Assembly (NCBI GenBank): GCA_002211745.1
Contig: CP022114.1
Location: forward strand, 2,388,645-2,452,644
Origin: Kluyvera genomosp. 3
Lineage (GTDB): Bacteria; Pseudomonadota; Gammaproteobacteria; Enterobacterales; Enterobacteriaceae
Direction: 5' to 3'
DNA: 64,000 nt
How positions within the stretch are numbered: position 1 is the stretch's first letter; each line of letters begins with the position of its first letter. Below, in pieces: positions 38,128 to 47,405 of the stretch. The position numbers were made by a program, and so were the translations under genes. The notes below the pieces were generated by a model. That model was not told the DNA's origin. It ran no database searches and saw nothing but the letters and a program-made list of their open reading frames with translations.

Positions 38128-39405
38128 TCAGAACATCCCGTAAAGCAGCGCGGATACTGTCAGAATGCCGCTGATCATCACCATGATTGAGACCACACCG
38201 CGCATCGGTTTCAGCGCAGCCCGGGTGAAGATTAACCAGGTTGGAATAATAAACAGGAAAATGGCAATTAACGGGCCACAAAGTGTTTCGATCATATTAA
38301 TGACATCCGGGTTAATATAAACCACCACCGATGTGACGATAAACATTAAGACCGAAATCATTAATTTAATCTGCTTAATATGGCTGGTCCGTTTAATACT
38401 CAACAGGTCCGTTGCCAATACGTTAAATGTCTCGGCCACCGGCATTGAAATACCTAAAAATGATTTGGTCATTCCCAGAATCGCAATCAGCGGCGCCAGA
38501 TAGATCATCACATTCATACCGTCATTACCGCCGATAACCGACAGTACGTTGAGGTTTTGCGCTTTGGCCATTTCAAAGGTTTCGCGCGGGGTGCTCAAAA
38601 TGCAGCTCAGCACGAAGAAAATAATGCTGAAGAATATCAGACCATAGGCGCGACGAATCACGCGAACGGATTGGGTTTCCCCACCGTTGCCCGGTTCGCG
38701 ATACCAGGAGGCCAACGCGGGAATCAGCGGTGCGGAGCAGAGTGAAAAGGCGATCAGCGGCAGCGTCAGCCACAAATCTTTCAGTGAATTACCAACCGAG
38801 GTGGCGTGAGTCAACTGCCAGGCGTGGGTGATGTTGCTGATATCCCATGCCGGGATTTGCGAAGCGGCCACCACAATGATGGCGATGGCGAACGGTAACG
38901 CCAGTGCGCTCATAGTACTGACGACTTTATCGCGGCCTTTACTCAGCACGAGATGCAAAATCGCAAGCACGACCAGCGTCAGAGAGGCGCGGTTGAAGCC
39001 GGCGAAATGCAGACGTTCGTTAAGGAAATGGCTGAGGGCATTAATGAGCGAAACGGCGTACACCAACGTCACAGGATAGTGCGCAACGCAGAAAAACAGC
39101 TTCATTGCCTGGCGGCCTTTGGCGCCGAAGAAAGAGCCGAAGAGCGGCAGCGTGCGGTCGTTTTGCGTTTGCCCGGCATTATCGCGCATAAAAACGCGGC
39201 AAATCAGCACGTGCGGTACTAACGATAGCGGGAAACCGAGTAGAAGCAGGAGAATAAAGACGAGCGGACCGCGCGTGCCGATTTCTACCGGCAGGAAAAG
39301 CGTGCCTGCTCCGACGGTAGCGCCATACACACCCATCATCCAGATGGTGTCCTTTTTCGTCCATTGAGGACGAGATATTACGGTGTCTTTAGTCATAGTA
39401 CTCAT
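38128..39405 (-). CDS. HAAAP-family amino acid transporter (YhaO/YhjV-like)
   Basis: Intact 425 residues, eleven predicted helices, of the SdaC/TdcC hydroxy/aromatic amino acid permease family. Helix 1 signature YGATVGAGTLFLPVEIG, and MTKSFLGISMPVAE in the later half. Closest by eye to E. coli YhaO/YhjV, one of which is a D-serine transporter; likely a proton-coupled serine-type importer. Inner membrane. No operon partner. Confidence 0.85.
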   Translation of the reverse strand: MSTMTKDTVISRPQWTKKDTIWMMGVYGATVGAGTLFLPVEIGTRGPLVFILLLLLGFPLSLVPHVLICRVFMRDNAGQTQNDRTLPLFGSFFGAKGRQAMKLFFCVAHYPVTLVYAVSLINALSHFLNERLHFAGFNRASLTLVVLAILHLVLSKGRDKVVSTMSALALPFAIAIIVVAASQIPAWDISNITHAWQLTHATSVGNSLKDLWLTLPLIAFSLCSAPLIPALASWYREPGNGGETQSVRVIRRAYGLIFFSIIFFVLSCILSTPRETFEMAKAQNLNVLSVIGGNDGMNVMIYLAPLIAILGMTKSFLGISMPVAETFNVLATDLLSIKRTSHIKQIKLMISVLMFIVTSVVVYINPDVINMIETLCGPLIAIFLFIIPTWLIFTRAALKPMRGVVSIMVMISGILTVSALLYGMF

Positions 39406-39621
39406 ATATATCGAGAATAACGCGAACGTTAATGGGCGAATTATTGGGTATCCAAACGGGAAAGAAATGTAGAGGGGTGAGGTCGTTGTTATTATTTATT
39501 CATTGTGCTTGTTTTCGATACTACGGGTACCGCCGCAGCGGCTGCAAGCTTTTTTTCTTATTATTGGTGAGATAAAAAGATATTACTGATTATAATTCAC
39601 ACCGATGTAACTTATCTCGAT
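39406..39621. other. Intergenic region upstream of the HAAAP gene
   Basis: About 215 AT-rich bases with the transporter promoter expected; TTTTTTT at about 39551 follows an imperfect GC-rich hairpin (39525-39545). No ORF seen. Confidence 0.4.
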
Positions 39622-39659
39622 TTTTATTAAAGGAATCAGCCAGTAGTGGCTGATTCCTT
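39622..39659 (-). terminator. Terminator of digH
   Basis: AAGGAATCAGCC-ACTACT-GGCTGATTCCTT on the minus strand followed by TTTAATAAAAAT; the digH stop codon lies inside the stem. Confidence 0.65.
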
Positions 39660-40978
39660 GTGGTTATTATTTCCCCAGCGGCTTCTTAAATAATCAACGG
39701 CCTGCTGTGTTTGCGGTTGTTCCAGATAAGCTTCGCGGAACAGAATCGTTCCATTGATGTTGGCGGCGGACTCATTCAGGTCAATCTGCTTTTTCAGCTC
39801 CGGCACACCGCCTTCGATGCTCCAGTCCGGCTCATTCTTCGAGGGTTCGCCCACTTTATACAGCGCGATGCCAATATAAAGGCGCGTGTTGGTCGGTTTA
39901 ACCACGTCAGCCCACCATTTGGCCAGCACGTCGTAACGTGCCGCATCACGGGCAAACGGCCAGTAAATCTGCGGGCGATATAATCAAGCAAACCCTGCTG
40001 CACCCACTGACGGGTATCGGCATAGGATTCATCGTAGGCTGCTGCACCGCGAGTCTCCGATCCCGCCGGATCGTGCGAACGGTTACGCCATACGCCGGCA
40101 GGACTCACGCCAAACTCGACATTCGGCTTCAACTGCTTAATGGTGCGGGAGACCTGGGCGATCAATTCCTGCGTATTGTGTCGACGCCAGTCCGCTTTCG
40201 AGGCAAACCCCTGACCGTAGCGGCGGAAGGTGACTGTGTCGTTCAGCGATGAACCGGCGGTTTCGGTATAGAAATAATCGTCAAACTGCACGCCATCAAT
40301 GTCATAGCGTGACACCACCTCGGCAACGATGCTGGTGATCCAATCACGCGCTTCCGGAATACCGGGGTCGAGAACAAAACGGTCACTGGCCGTGCGAATC
40401 CAGTCACGATGTAACACAAACACGCTCGGAGGCGTCATCGACAGGGTGTTATTGAGCGCGGTGACGGTTGAGGGTTTGGTATTGGTCGAAACCCGATACG
40501 GGTTAAACCAGGCATGGACTTTCATGCCGCGTTTGTGCGCTTCATCGAGCATAAACTGCAGCGGATCGTAGCCAGGATATTCGCCAATATTGCCGGTCAT
40601 CACATCAGACCAGGGCAGAATGTCCGATTTCCACAGCGCCGTTGCGTCCGGTTTTACCTGGAAAAAAACGGTATTGATGCCGAGACTTTTCAGCTTATCG
40701 AGTTTTGCCCGCAGCGCGGCTTGCTGTTGTTCGACGCGCAGGGTGGCGTCAGGCGCATTGATGGAGCTTATCGGCGGCCAGTCAAGACGTGACACCGTGG
40801 TTAGCCAGACGCCGCGCATCGGTTCGTTGCTCTGCTGTGAACTGCCCGGTTTCACGGTTGAGGAGGGCGTCGTCGATTGTTTCGAATCGCAGCTAACCAG
40901 TAAAAATGCGGCAACGATCAGCGCGCTGGCCTTTTTCAGGGTGGAGAGGCGGGAAAAACGAAAAGAGCTGGAAGTCAT
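39636..40978 (-). CDS. digH: Divisome-localised glycosyl hydrolase DigH (YddW), frameshifted
   Basis: About 447-residue lipoprotein of the GHL10 family matching E. coli DigH, an outer-membrane enzyme that cleaves denuded peptidoglycan strands at the septum. Lipobox LLVSC near residue 30; MRGVWLTTVSRLDWPP, GVQFDDYFY and GVSPAGVWRNR are conserved. One base is lost near 39971 (YIAPQIYWPF). Start ATG 40978. In E. coli it maps elsewhere, so synteny is broken here. Confidence 0.92.
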
Positions 40979-41114
40979 AGGTGCCGTTATTCGGGTTGTC
41001 ACGAGTGGGGAACATTTTCGTACTATTTGCGGCGAAGTCAATCGCTTAGCCAGCAGGGAGCGTGACCTTTACTGACCCTTGACAGTGAATGTTCGGTTAA
41101 TACGCGCTAAGCCA

Positions 41115-41151
41115 TTATTATTTTGATAAAAACCGATTATTACTTTGATAA
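41115..41151. promoter_or_regulatory. Tandem UAS-like repeats upstream of the hydroxylase genes
   Basis: TTATTATTTTGATAA and TTATTACTTTGATAA: 14 of 15 bases alike, 22 bp (two helical turns) apart. They lie about 170 bp before the predicted sigma-54 start and share TTGATAA with the dyad upstream of ygfK. Confidence 0.5.
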
Positions 41152-41355
41152 TTCACCGACAGCGCGACACGAATTCTCTGCCCACTCCTCGTTCGACAGG
41201 CCGATTTCTCCCTGTGATTGACCATTAACGCGGGCGCAATCACAAAAACGAACCCTAACAGCCACCTCGTTGATCTCTGGCATAAATCTTGGATTTGTCC
41301 GTAGCGATGGGCTTTTCCCGTAACTACTTACAGGATTGATAATAAGGGGAGCGTT
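41152..41355. other. Leader/promoter region of the molybdenum hydroxylase operon
   Basis: No ORF. It holds an interrupted inverted repeat TGTGATTG-N16-CAATCACA (41213-41244) and the weak sigma-54-like element at 41278. The ATG at 41356 follows AAGGGGAG. Confidence 0.5.
41278..41293 (+). promoter_or_regulatory. Weak sigma-54-like promoter
   Basis: TGGCAT-AAATC-TTGGA: -24 element and spacing fit the sigma-54 consensus, but the -12 GC is GG. Supported by the matching distance to upstream repeats; start would be near 41305. Confidence 0.35.
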
Positions 41356-43663
41356 ATGTGTGCTTTGCGTTCAGCGTCGCCAGGACGCGTGGATGGATTG
41401 GCGAAAGTCAAAGGAACCGCCCTATACGGCGATGATATTACGTTGCCGGATATGCTCTACGGCGTCTGCCGCTATGCGGATATCCCGGCGGGCAAAATCG
41501 AAGAACTGGATCTCAGCGACGCGCTGGCGGTAGAGGGTGTGGTCAGGATTGCCACCTGGCAGGATATTCCCGGCACGCCGGTGGTCGGCGTTATCGTTAA
41601 AGATTACCTGCCAATCGTCAAAGATGAGGTGGTCTTTCACGGCGACGTGATCGCCGTCGTCGCTGCAACCACCTATGAGGCGGCATGCGAAGCGGCCGAC
41701 AAAATTCACGTGCGCTACACGCCGTATGCGCCGCTAACCGACGTGGAATCCGCGCTGGCGCCGGATGCACGGCGAATTCACCCGGAGCGCGACGACAATA
41801 TTGCCGCGCATCACCACACGTTGAAAGGCGATATCGAAAAGGGATTTGCCGATTCCCGGCATATCCTTGAACGCGAATATGAGGTGGGCTTCCAGGAACA
41901 CGCCTACATTGAGCCGGAAGTGGTACTGACCTGGCTTGATCCTACCGATGGCAGCCTGATTATTTCCGGCTCCATTCAGAACCCGCACCGCGTGCGCGGC
42001 TTTGTGGCCAAATTCATGGGCTGCCCGCAGAGCCAGATTAACGTCAAGCGCGCGGTGATGGGCGGTTCGTTTGGCGGTAAAGATGATGTGATTGATCATC
42101 TTGCCTGCCGCTCCGCGCTGCTGACACGGTTGACCGGAAAACCAATCAAGTTCGCCTATACCCGTGAACAGTCCATTATTGAAAGCTGCAAGCGCCACCC
42201 GTACAAAATGAAATACAAAGTCGGCTTTAGCGACGCCGGACGTATCCAGGCGATGAAAGTCGATATTCTCGCCGACAGCGGGGGCTATGCCGCATCATCA
42301 CCGTTTGTGACCTGGCGTTCTTCCGTACAGGCGGCAGGTCCTTACGCCATTCCTAATGTGCATATCGACGTGAAAGCGATATACACCAACAACAGTTATA
42401 CCTCGGCGATGCGCGGTTTTGGTTCCCCGCAGGTGGTTTATGCGAATGAATCGTTGATGGATGAAATTGCCGAGTATTTGAATATATCCCCGGTTGAAAT
42501 ACGTGAAATCAACGCATTACGTCAAGGCGATACGTCCGTCACTGGCCAGGTTTTCGATCAGCATACGGTGTCGGCACTCGAGGTGCTGAAAAAGGCCGCC
42601 GCCTCGGCGGAGTTTATGGCCAAGCGTAAGCATTACCATGTGCTGAACGAACAGGGTGGCGTATATCGCTACGGCATTGGGTTAGCGCTCAGCTACCGCG
42701 GCTGCTCCATTGGTGCGGAAGGGGTCGATACCTCAACGGCGTTGATTCAGGTGAACGAGGACGGTAGCGTCAACCTCTCCACGTCGGTGTCGGAAAACGG
42801 TCAGGGGCTACAGACCACCATGTCGTTAATCGCCGCTGAAGCTTTCGGGATCGCGATGGCCGACATTCACTTCAGTGAACCGCCCACCTCGGTGATCGGC
42901 GACGGGGGCTCAACGGCGGCCACGCGCGGGACGATGGTTGGCGGCGGGGCGATTCTGGACGCGGCAGAGAAAATTAAGCGCCGTATTCTGAGCGTCGTGG
43001 GTGAGACCATCGGCGCGACGCGACTTGAAGATACCCGCTGGCAGGACGGTTTTATCATCAATAAACAAGATGATAGCCAACGTATCGCGTTTAAAGATGC
43101 GGTTAATAAAACCAAATGGGCCAGCGTCAGCCTGACGGAATACGGTTGGTTTGTGCCGCCGCCGATCCACTGGGATGAAGAAAAAGGCTGTGGCAGCCCG
43201 TACTTCACTTGGGTATATGGTTGCCAGGTGGCGGAAGTGCGGGTGAACATCAGCACGGGTAAGACCGACCTGCTGCACGTCACCGCCGCGCATGATGTCG
43301 GTCAGGTGCTCAATCCCGTCGGTTTTGAAGGGCAGGTATGCGGCGGCGTGGCGCAGGGCTTCGGCTACGCACTGCTGGAAGATTTCAATATTGAGCACGG
43401 CCAGGTGAAGTCGGAGAACTTTGATAGCTACCTGTTACCAACCATCAAGGACATTCCCGCCATTACGGTGATCGGGGTGGAAAACCCGGATAAAGCAGGC
43501 CCGCTCGGGCAAAAGGGATCGGCGAACCGGCGACTGAACTGGCGGCCGCCGCCATCAATAACGCCGTGAGTTTTGCGCTAGGCACGCGTTTTAATAAGCT
43601 GCCGCTGACGCTGGAACAGGTGATTCTGGGCTATAACCTGAAAAAACCGGCGCGGCAAAGTGA
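41356..43663 (+). CDS. Molybdenum hydroxylase, Mo-binding subunit (xanthine dehydrogenase family), frameshifted
   Basis: About 769 residues of the XdhA/CoxL family: Mo-cofactor domain motifs RAVMGGSFGGKDD, AMRGFGSPQ, ENGQGLQT and GEPATELAAAA. Probably hydroxylates xanthine, hypoxanthine or another purine. One base is lost near 43511 (GPLGAKGIGEPATE). As printed the frame then runs on into the FAD subunit; if one more A is missing in the A-run at 43641 it ends ...TGAAK at 43663 and a normal subunit length results, which I prefer. First gene of an operon with FAD and Fe-S subunits. Confidence 0.85.
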
Positions 43664-43667
43664 ACTG

Positions 43668-44560
43668 ATGATCGAGCAGGAGAACAAAAAGCAGGTGCTA
43701 CGGCTGACCGACGTTACGGTGACAAGGCCGAAGACGCTGGATGAAGCTTTGGCATTGCTTAAAAGTGACGGTGTCACGGCTATCGCAGGCGGTACCGATG
43801 TTATCGTACAGGGCGTCTGCAAACTAAATCGGTGAAGCTGGTTGATATCTCTCGTCTCAGTGAACTGACTCAGGTGACCGAAGACCCGCAAAGCCACGAA
43901 GTGTCGATTGGCGCCGCGGTCACCTTTAACCGTATTACCGACCACCCTCTGCTGCGCGAACGTTACCCGCTGCTGGTGCAGGCCTGTCATACCGTCGGCT
44001 CACACCAGATTCGTAACCGCGCCACCATCGGCGGCAATATCGTCAACGCGGCGCCATGTGGTGACTCCATCCCGCCGTCGATTCTCTACGACGCCAGCGT
44101 TGAACTGCGTTCCCATACTGCCACACGGCGTATGTCACTGGCCGAGTTCCTGCTCTCTGGCTACAAAACGCAACGTCAGCCAGATGAACTGCTGACGCGC
44201 GTGATCCTTCCGCCGCCGGCGCACCCAAAAGCGAAGGGGTTCTACCATCAGCTTGGACGACGTAATGCACTGAACATTACCCGCCAGAGCTTAACCGCGC
44301 TGCTGGAATTCACCGCTGACGGTACCGTGAGCTACTGCCGCCTGGTCGACGGCGCGTTATTCAGCAAACCGCAGCGTCTGCTCGATGTCGAGCGCTGCCT
44401 GGTGGGGCAGCGTATCACGCCGCAAACCGTTGATAGCGCCTGCGAGGTGCTGGACAAGCTGATTTATGCCGCGATCGGCAAACGCTGGTCCGCCGCCTAT
44501 AAGCAGCCGGTTTTTGTCAGCATGTTCCGCGACATGATGACGCAGGCATCCGCTCAATAA
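43668..44560 (+). CDS. Molybdenum hydroxylase, FAD-binding subunit, frameshifted
   Basis: About 297 residues, the usual size for XdhB/CoxM. TAIAGGTDVIVQG (FAD pyrophosphate site), QIRNRATIGGNIVNAAPCGDS and LGRRNALNI are family marks. One G is lost near 43822. I place the start at ATG 43668 (MIEQENKKQVLRL), four bases past the likely stop of the Mo subunit; a true Mo-FAD fusion is the alternative. It passes electrons from the Fe-S subunit to NAD or another acceptor. Confidence 0.82.
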
Positions 44561-44569
44561 TCAATGAAA

Positions 44570-44590
44570 ACAGGGCGCCCGGCGCCCTGT
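44570..44590 (+). other. GC hairpin between FAD and Fe-S subunit genes
   Basis: ACAGGGCGCC-C-GGCGCCCTGT, perfectly complementary arms in the 43-base gap, ending 13 bases before the Fe-S ATG, without a T-run. Possible mRNA processing or attenuation element setting subunit ratio. Confidence 0.5.
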
Positions 44591-44603
44591 CGAGGACAAT
44601 GAG

Positions 44604-45062
44604 ATGAGTATCATTAAAGTGAAGGTCAACGGCAAACTGGTGGAAGCTAAGGTCGAAGGCAATATGCGTCTGCTGGATTTGGTTCGCAATACCCTGAAGC
44701 TAACCGCGACAAAAGAAGGCTGCTCTATTGGTGAATGCGGTGCCTGTACGGTGATGATGGACGGCAAAGCAGTCTGTTCCTGTCTGGTGCTGGCAGAACA
44801 GTGCGATGAGGCGGAAATCACCACCCTGGAAGGGTTAAACGACAACCCCATTACGCAAAAATTGCAGAATGCTTTTGTTGAGAAAGGCGGCGTTCAGTGC
44901 GGATTCTGTACGCCGGGCGTGCTGGTCAGTACGACCGCTTTGCTGCAGGAAGTGCCACAGCCAAGTGATGAACAACTGAAAGATGTACTGGAAGGGAATA
45001 TCTGTCGTTGCACCGGCTACCAGCCGATCCTTGATTCTATCCACCACGCCTTAAAGTCATAA
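44604..45062 (+). CDS. Molybdenum hydroxylase, 2Fe-2S subunit
   Basis: Intact 152 residues of the XdhC/CoxS family. First cluster GCSIGECGACTVMMDGKAVCSC, second cluster CGFCTPGVL ... CRCTGYQP. Transfers electrons from the Mo site to FAD. Third gene of the operon; GAGGACAATGAG precedes the ATG. In E. coli xdhABC the same three subunits occur, whereas xdhD of the ygf cluster is fused. Confidence 0.92.
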   Translation: MSIIKVKVNGKLVEAKVEGNMRLLDLVRNTLKLTATKEGCSIGECGACTVMMDGKAVCSCLVLAEQCDEAEITTLEGLNDNPITQKLQNAFVEKGGVQCGFCTPGVLVSTTALLQEVPQPSDEQLKDVLEGNICRCTGYQPILDSIHHALKS

Positions 45063-45080
45063 CGCGGATTATGGCGCGCC

Positions 45081-45100
45081 GGGGAGGTTGAAACCTCCCC
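45081..45100. terminator. Bidirectional hairpin between Fe-S subunit and fdhF
   Basis: GGGGAGG-TTGAAA-CCTCCCC between convergent stops, no T-run. Confidence 0.6.
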
Positions 45101-45108
45101 AACGCCGG

Positions 45109-47261
45109 TTACGCGTGACTCTCGCTGCATTCTCGCAGCTGTGCTTTGAGCTTCGCATACTCTTCTATGACATAGCGTTCCGCTGCCGCCTGATCGGCAA
45201 TCGTCTCTACCCGCACCGCACAATACTTGTACTCCGGCGTTTTGGTGACTGGACTAAGATTTTCCGTGACCAGCTCGTTACAGGCGCCGATCCACCACTG
45301 GTAGGTCATGTAAATCGCCCCTTTATTGGGCCTTTCGCTGACTTTGGCCCGGGTAATAATTCGCCCTTTACGTGAGTTCACCCACACCAGCGCTTCATCG
45401 GCAATACCTAAACGCGCTGCGTCGGCGGTATTGATCTGCGCATAACCCGGTTCGTCGGCCAGCGTCGAGAGCGCTGAGCAGTTGCCGGTCATCGAACGGC
45501 AGGAGTAGTGGCCTACCTCGCGTACCGTCGAGAGCACCATGGGAAATTCTTCCGTTAATTTATCGATTGGCGCTACCCAATCACAGGTGAAGAATTTCGC
45601 CAGTCCGTTTGCCGTGGAGAAGCGATCGGCAAACAGCCATGAGGTTCCCTTATCCGCCGGTGATTCATCCCGACATGGCCACTGTACGTACCCGAGTTCA
45701 CCCATTTTCTCATAGGTGGCGCCGAAGAAATCCGGACACAAGTGTCGCAATTCATCCCAGATTTCCTGAGTGTTACGGTAGTGCATCGGATAGCCCATGC
45801 GGGTGGCGATTTCGCTAATAATTTGCCAGTCGGTTTTCAAGTCCCACTGCGGCTCCACTGCTTTAAAGAAACGCTGGAAGCCCCGGTCTGCGGCGGTATA
45901 AACCCCTTCATGCTCGCCCCACGACGTCGAGGGAAGGATGACGTCGGCCGCCGCGGCGGTTTTGGTCATGAAAATATCCTGCACAATCACCAGCTCCAGC
46001 GTCGCAAACGCCTTACGCACCGCCGACAGCTCGGCGTCGGTTTGTAACGGATCTTCACCCATAATGTACGCTGCACGGACTTCCCCGTTCGCTGCCCGAT
46101 GCGGTAGCTCGCTAATACGATAGCCGGTATGAGCCGGCAGGCTTTCGACGCCCCAGGCTTTGGCGAACTTCTCGCGGTTTTCGGCAACGTTAACGAACTG
46201 ATAGCCCGGATAGGTATCCGGCAGGGCGCCCATATCACAGGCCCCCTGAACGTTATTTTGCCCGCGAACCGGGTTGACGCCGACGCTCGCTTTGCCAAGA
46301 TTGCCGGTCAGAATCGCCAGGCTGGTCAGAGCGCGCACCGTTTCTACCCCCTGGTAGAACTGGGTGACGCCCATGCCCCAAAGAATCGTGGCCGTCGTGG
46401 CGCGGGCATACAGTCGGGCGCACGCGCGAATGTCCTGCGCGCTGACGCCGGTAATCTCTTCAACCGACTCCGGCGGATAGCCTTCGACGATTTTACGGTA
46501 CTCTTCAAAGCCCTCAGAACGCTGGGCAACGAAAGATTTGTCGTAGAGATCCTCCGCAATAATGACGTGGCCGATAGCGTTTAACAGCGCGATATTCGAA
46601 CCATTTTTTAGCGCCAGATGCATATCGGCAATCCGGGCGGTTTCTATACGCCGTGGATCACAGACAATAATTTTGGCGCCATTTCGCTTCGCATTCAGCA
46701 CATGATTGGCGACGATAGGGTGAGAATCTGCCGGGTTGTAGCCGAAGATAAACACCAGCTCACTGTTATCAATTTCGGTGATGGCATTGCTCATGGCGCC
46801 GTTACCGACCGATTGGTGCAGACCTGCAACCGAAGGGCCGTGTCAGACGCGCGCGCAGCAGTCAACGTTATTGGTGCCGATGACCGCGCGGGCGAACTTT
46901 TGCATCACATAGTTAGTTTCGTTGCCGGTACCCCGCGAAGAACCGGTGGTTTGAATGGCGTCGGGCCATATTTTGCTTTGATCTCGCTAAGCCGCGTGGC
47001 GACGTAATCCAGCGCCTCGTTCCACGAAACGGCTTCCAGTTTGCCGCCACGCTGGCGACGGATCATTGGCGTTTGCAGCCGTGGCGTCAGAATGCGGGTA
47101 TCGTGGACAAAATCCCAGCCGTAGTAGCCTTTCAGACACAGCGTCCCTTGGTTATTTTTGCCCATCGCCGCTTCTGCGCGCACGATCCGCCCGTCCTCAA
47201 CCACCAGCTGCAGCTTGCAGCCCGCGGCACAGTAAGGGCAGACGGTGGTCACTTTCTTCAT
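45109..47261 (-). CDS. fdhF: Selenocysteine formate dehydrogenase H (FdhF-type)
   Basis: 717-residue molybdopterin formate dehydrogenase collinear with E. coli FdhF: 4Fe-4S motif CPYCAAGCK (8-16), CLKGYYGWDF, and VDCCARV-Sec-HGPSV with an in-frame TGA at 46845-46843 as codon 140, exactly the Sec140 position of E. coli. His141 and Arg333-region NPVRGQNNVQGACDMG are kept. One base is lost near 46969 (YGPDAIQTTGSS). FdhF oxidises formate and passes electrons on; here it is in a permease operon within a purine island instead of its usual site. I take the second of two tandem ATGs. Confidence 0.95.
46798..46845 (-). promoter_or_regulatory. SECIS element of fdhF
   Basis: Directly after the UGA, the mRNA keeps the E. 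coli fdhF hairpin with its apical stem GGTTGCAGGTCTGCACC (bulged T and GGTCT loop), which binds SelB. This shows the TGA is read as selenocysteine. Confidence 0.88.
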
Positions 47262-47288
47262 CATGACTCTCCAGATAATGGTAAAACG

Positions 47289-47405
47289 CTAAAACAGCAG
47301 CCCAAAATCAAAACGGCTGCTGACCCCAAAGGCAATGGCCTGCTGGACGGCGGGGATCGTCATTAACGCCAGCGCCAGCAGCGCCAGTATGAGTCGGTTG
47401 TGCAT
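47289..47405 (-). CDS. Putative 38-residue membrane peptide between permease and fdhF
   Basis: Reads MHNRLILALLALALMTIPAV, then QQAIAFGVSSRFDFGLLF: one hydrophobic helix (4-24) or uncleaved signal anchor, then a short polar tail. It begins at the likely stop of the permease (TAATG) and ends 27 bases before the fdhF start, so it fits a tight operon. I know no family. It could tether or regulate the permease or FdhF; alternatively it is the out-of-frame reading of an extended permease tail. Confidence 0.5.
   Translation of the reverse strand: MHNRLILALLALALMTIPAVQQAIAFGVSSRFDFGLLF

Noticed and set aside
46843-46845. In-frame stop (TGA) in the formate dehydrogenase gene
   Set aside because: It is at the Sec140 position with a conserved SECIS hairpin right after it, so it is selenocysteine and not a nonsense mutation.
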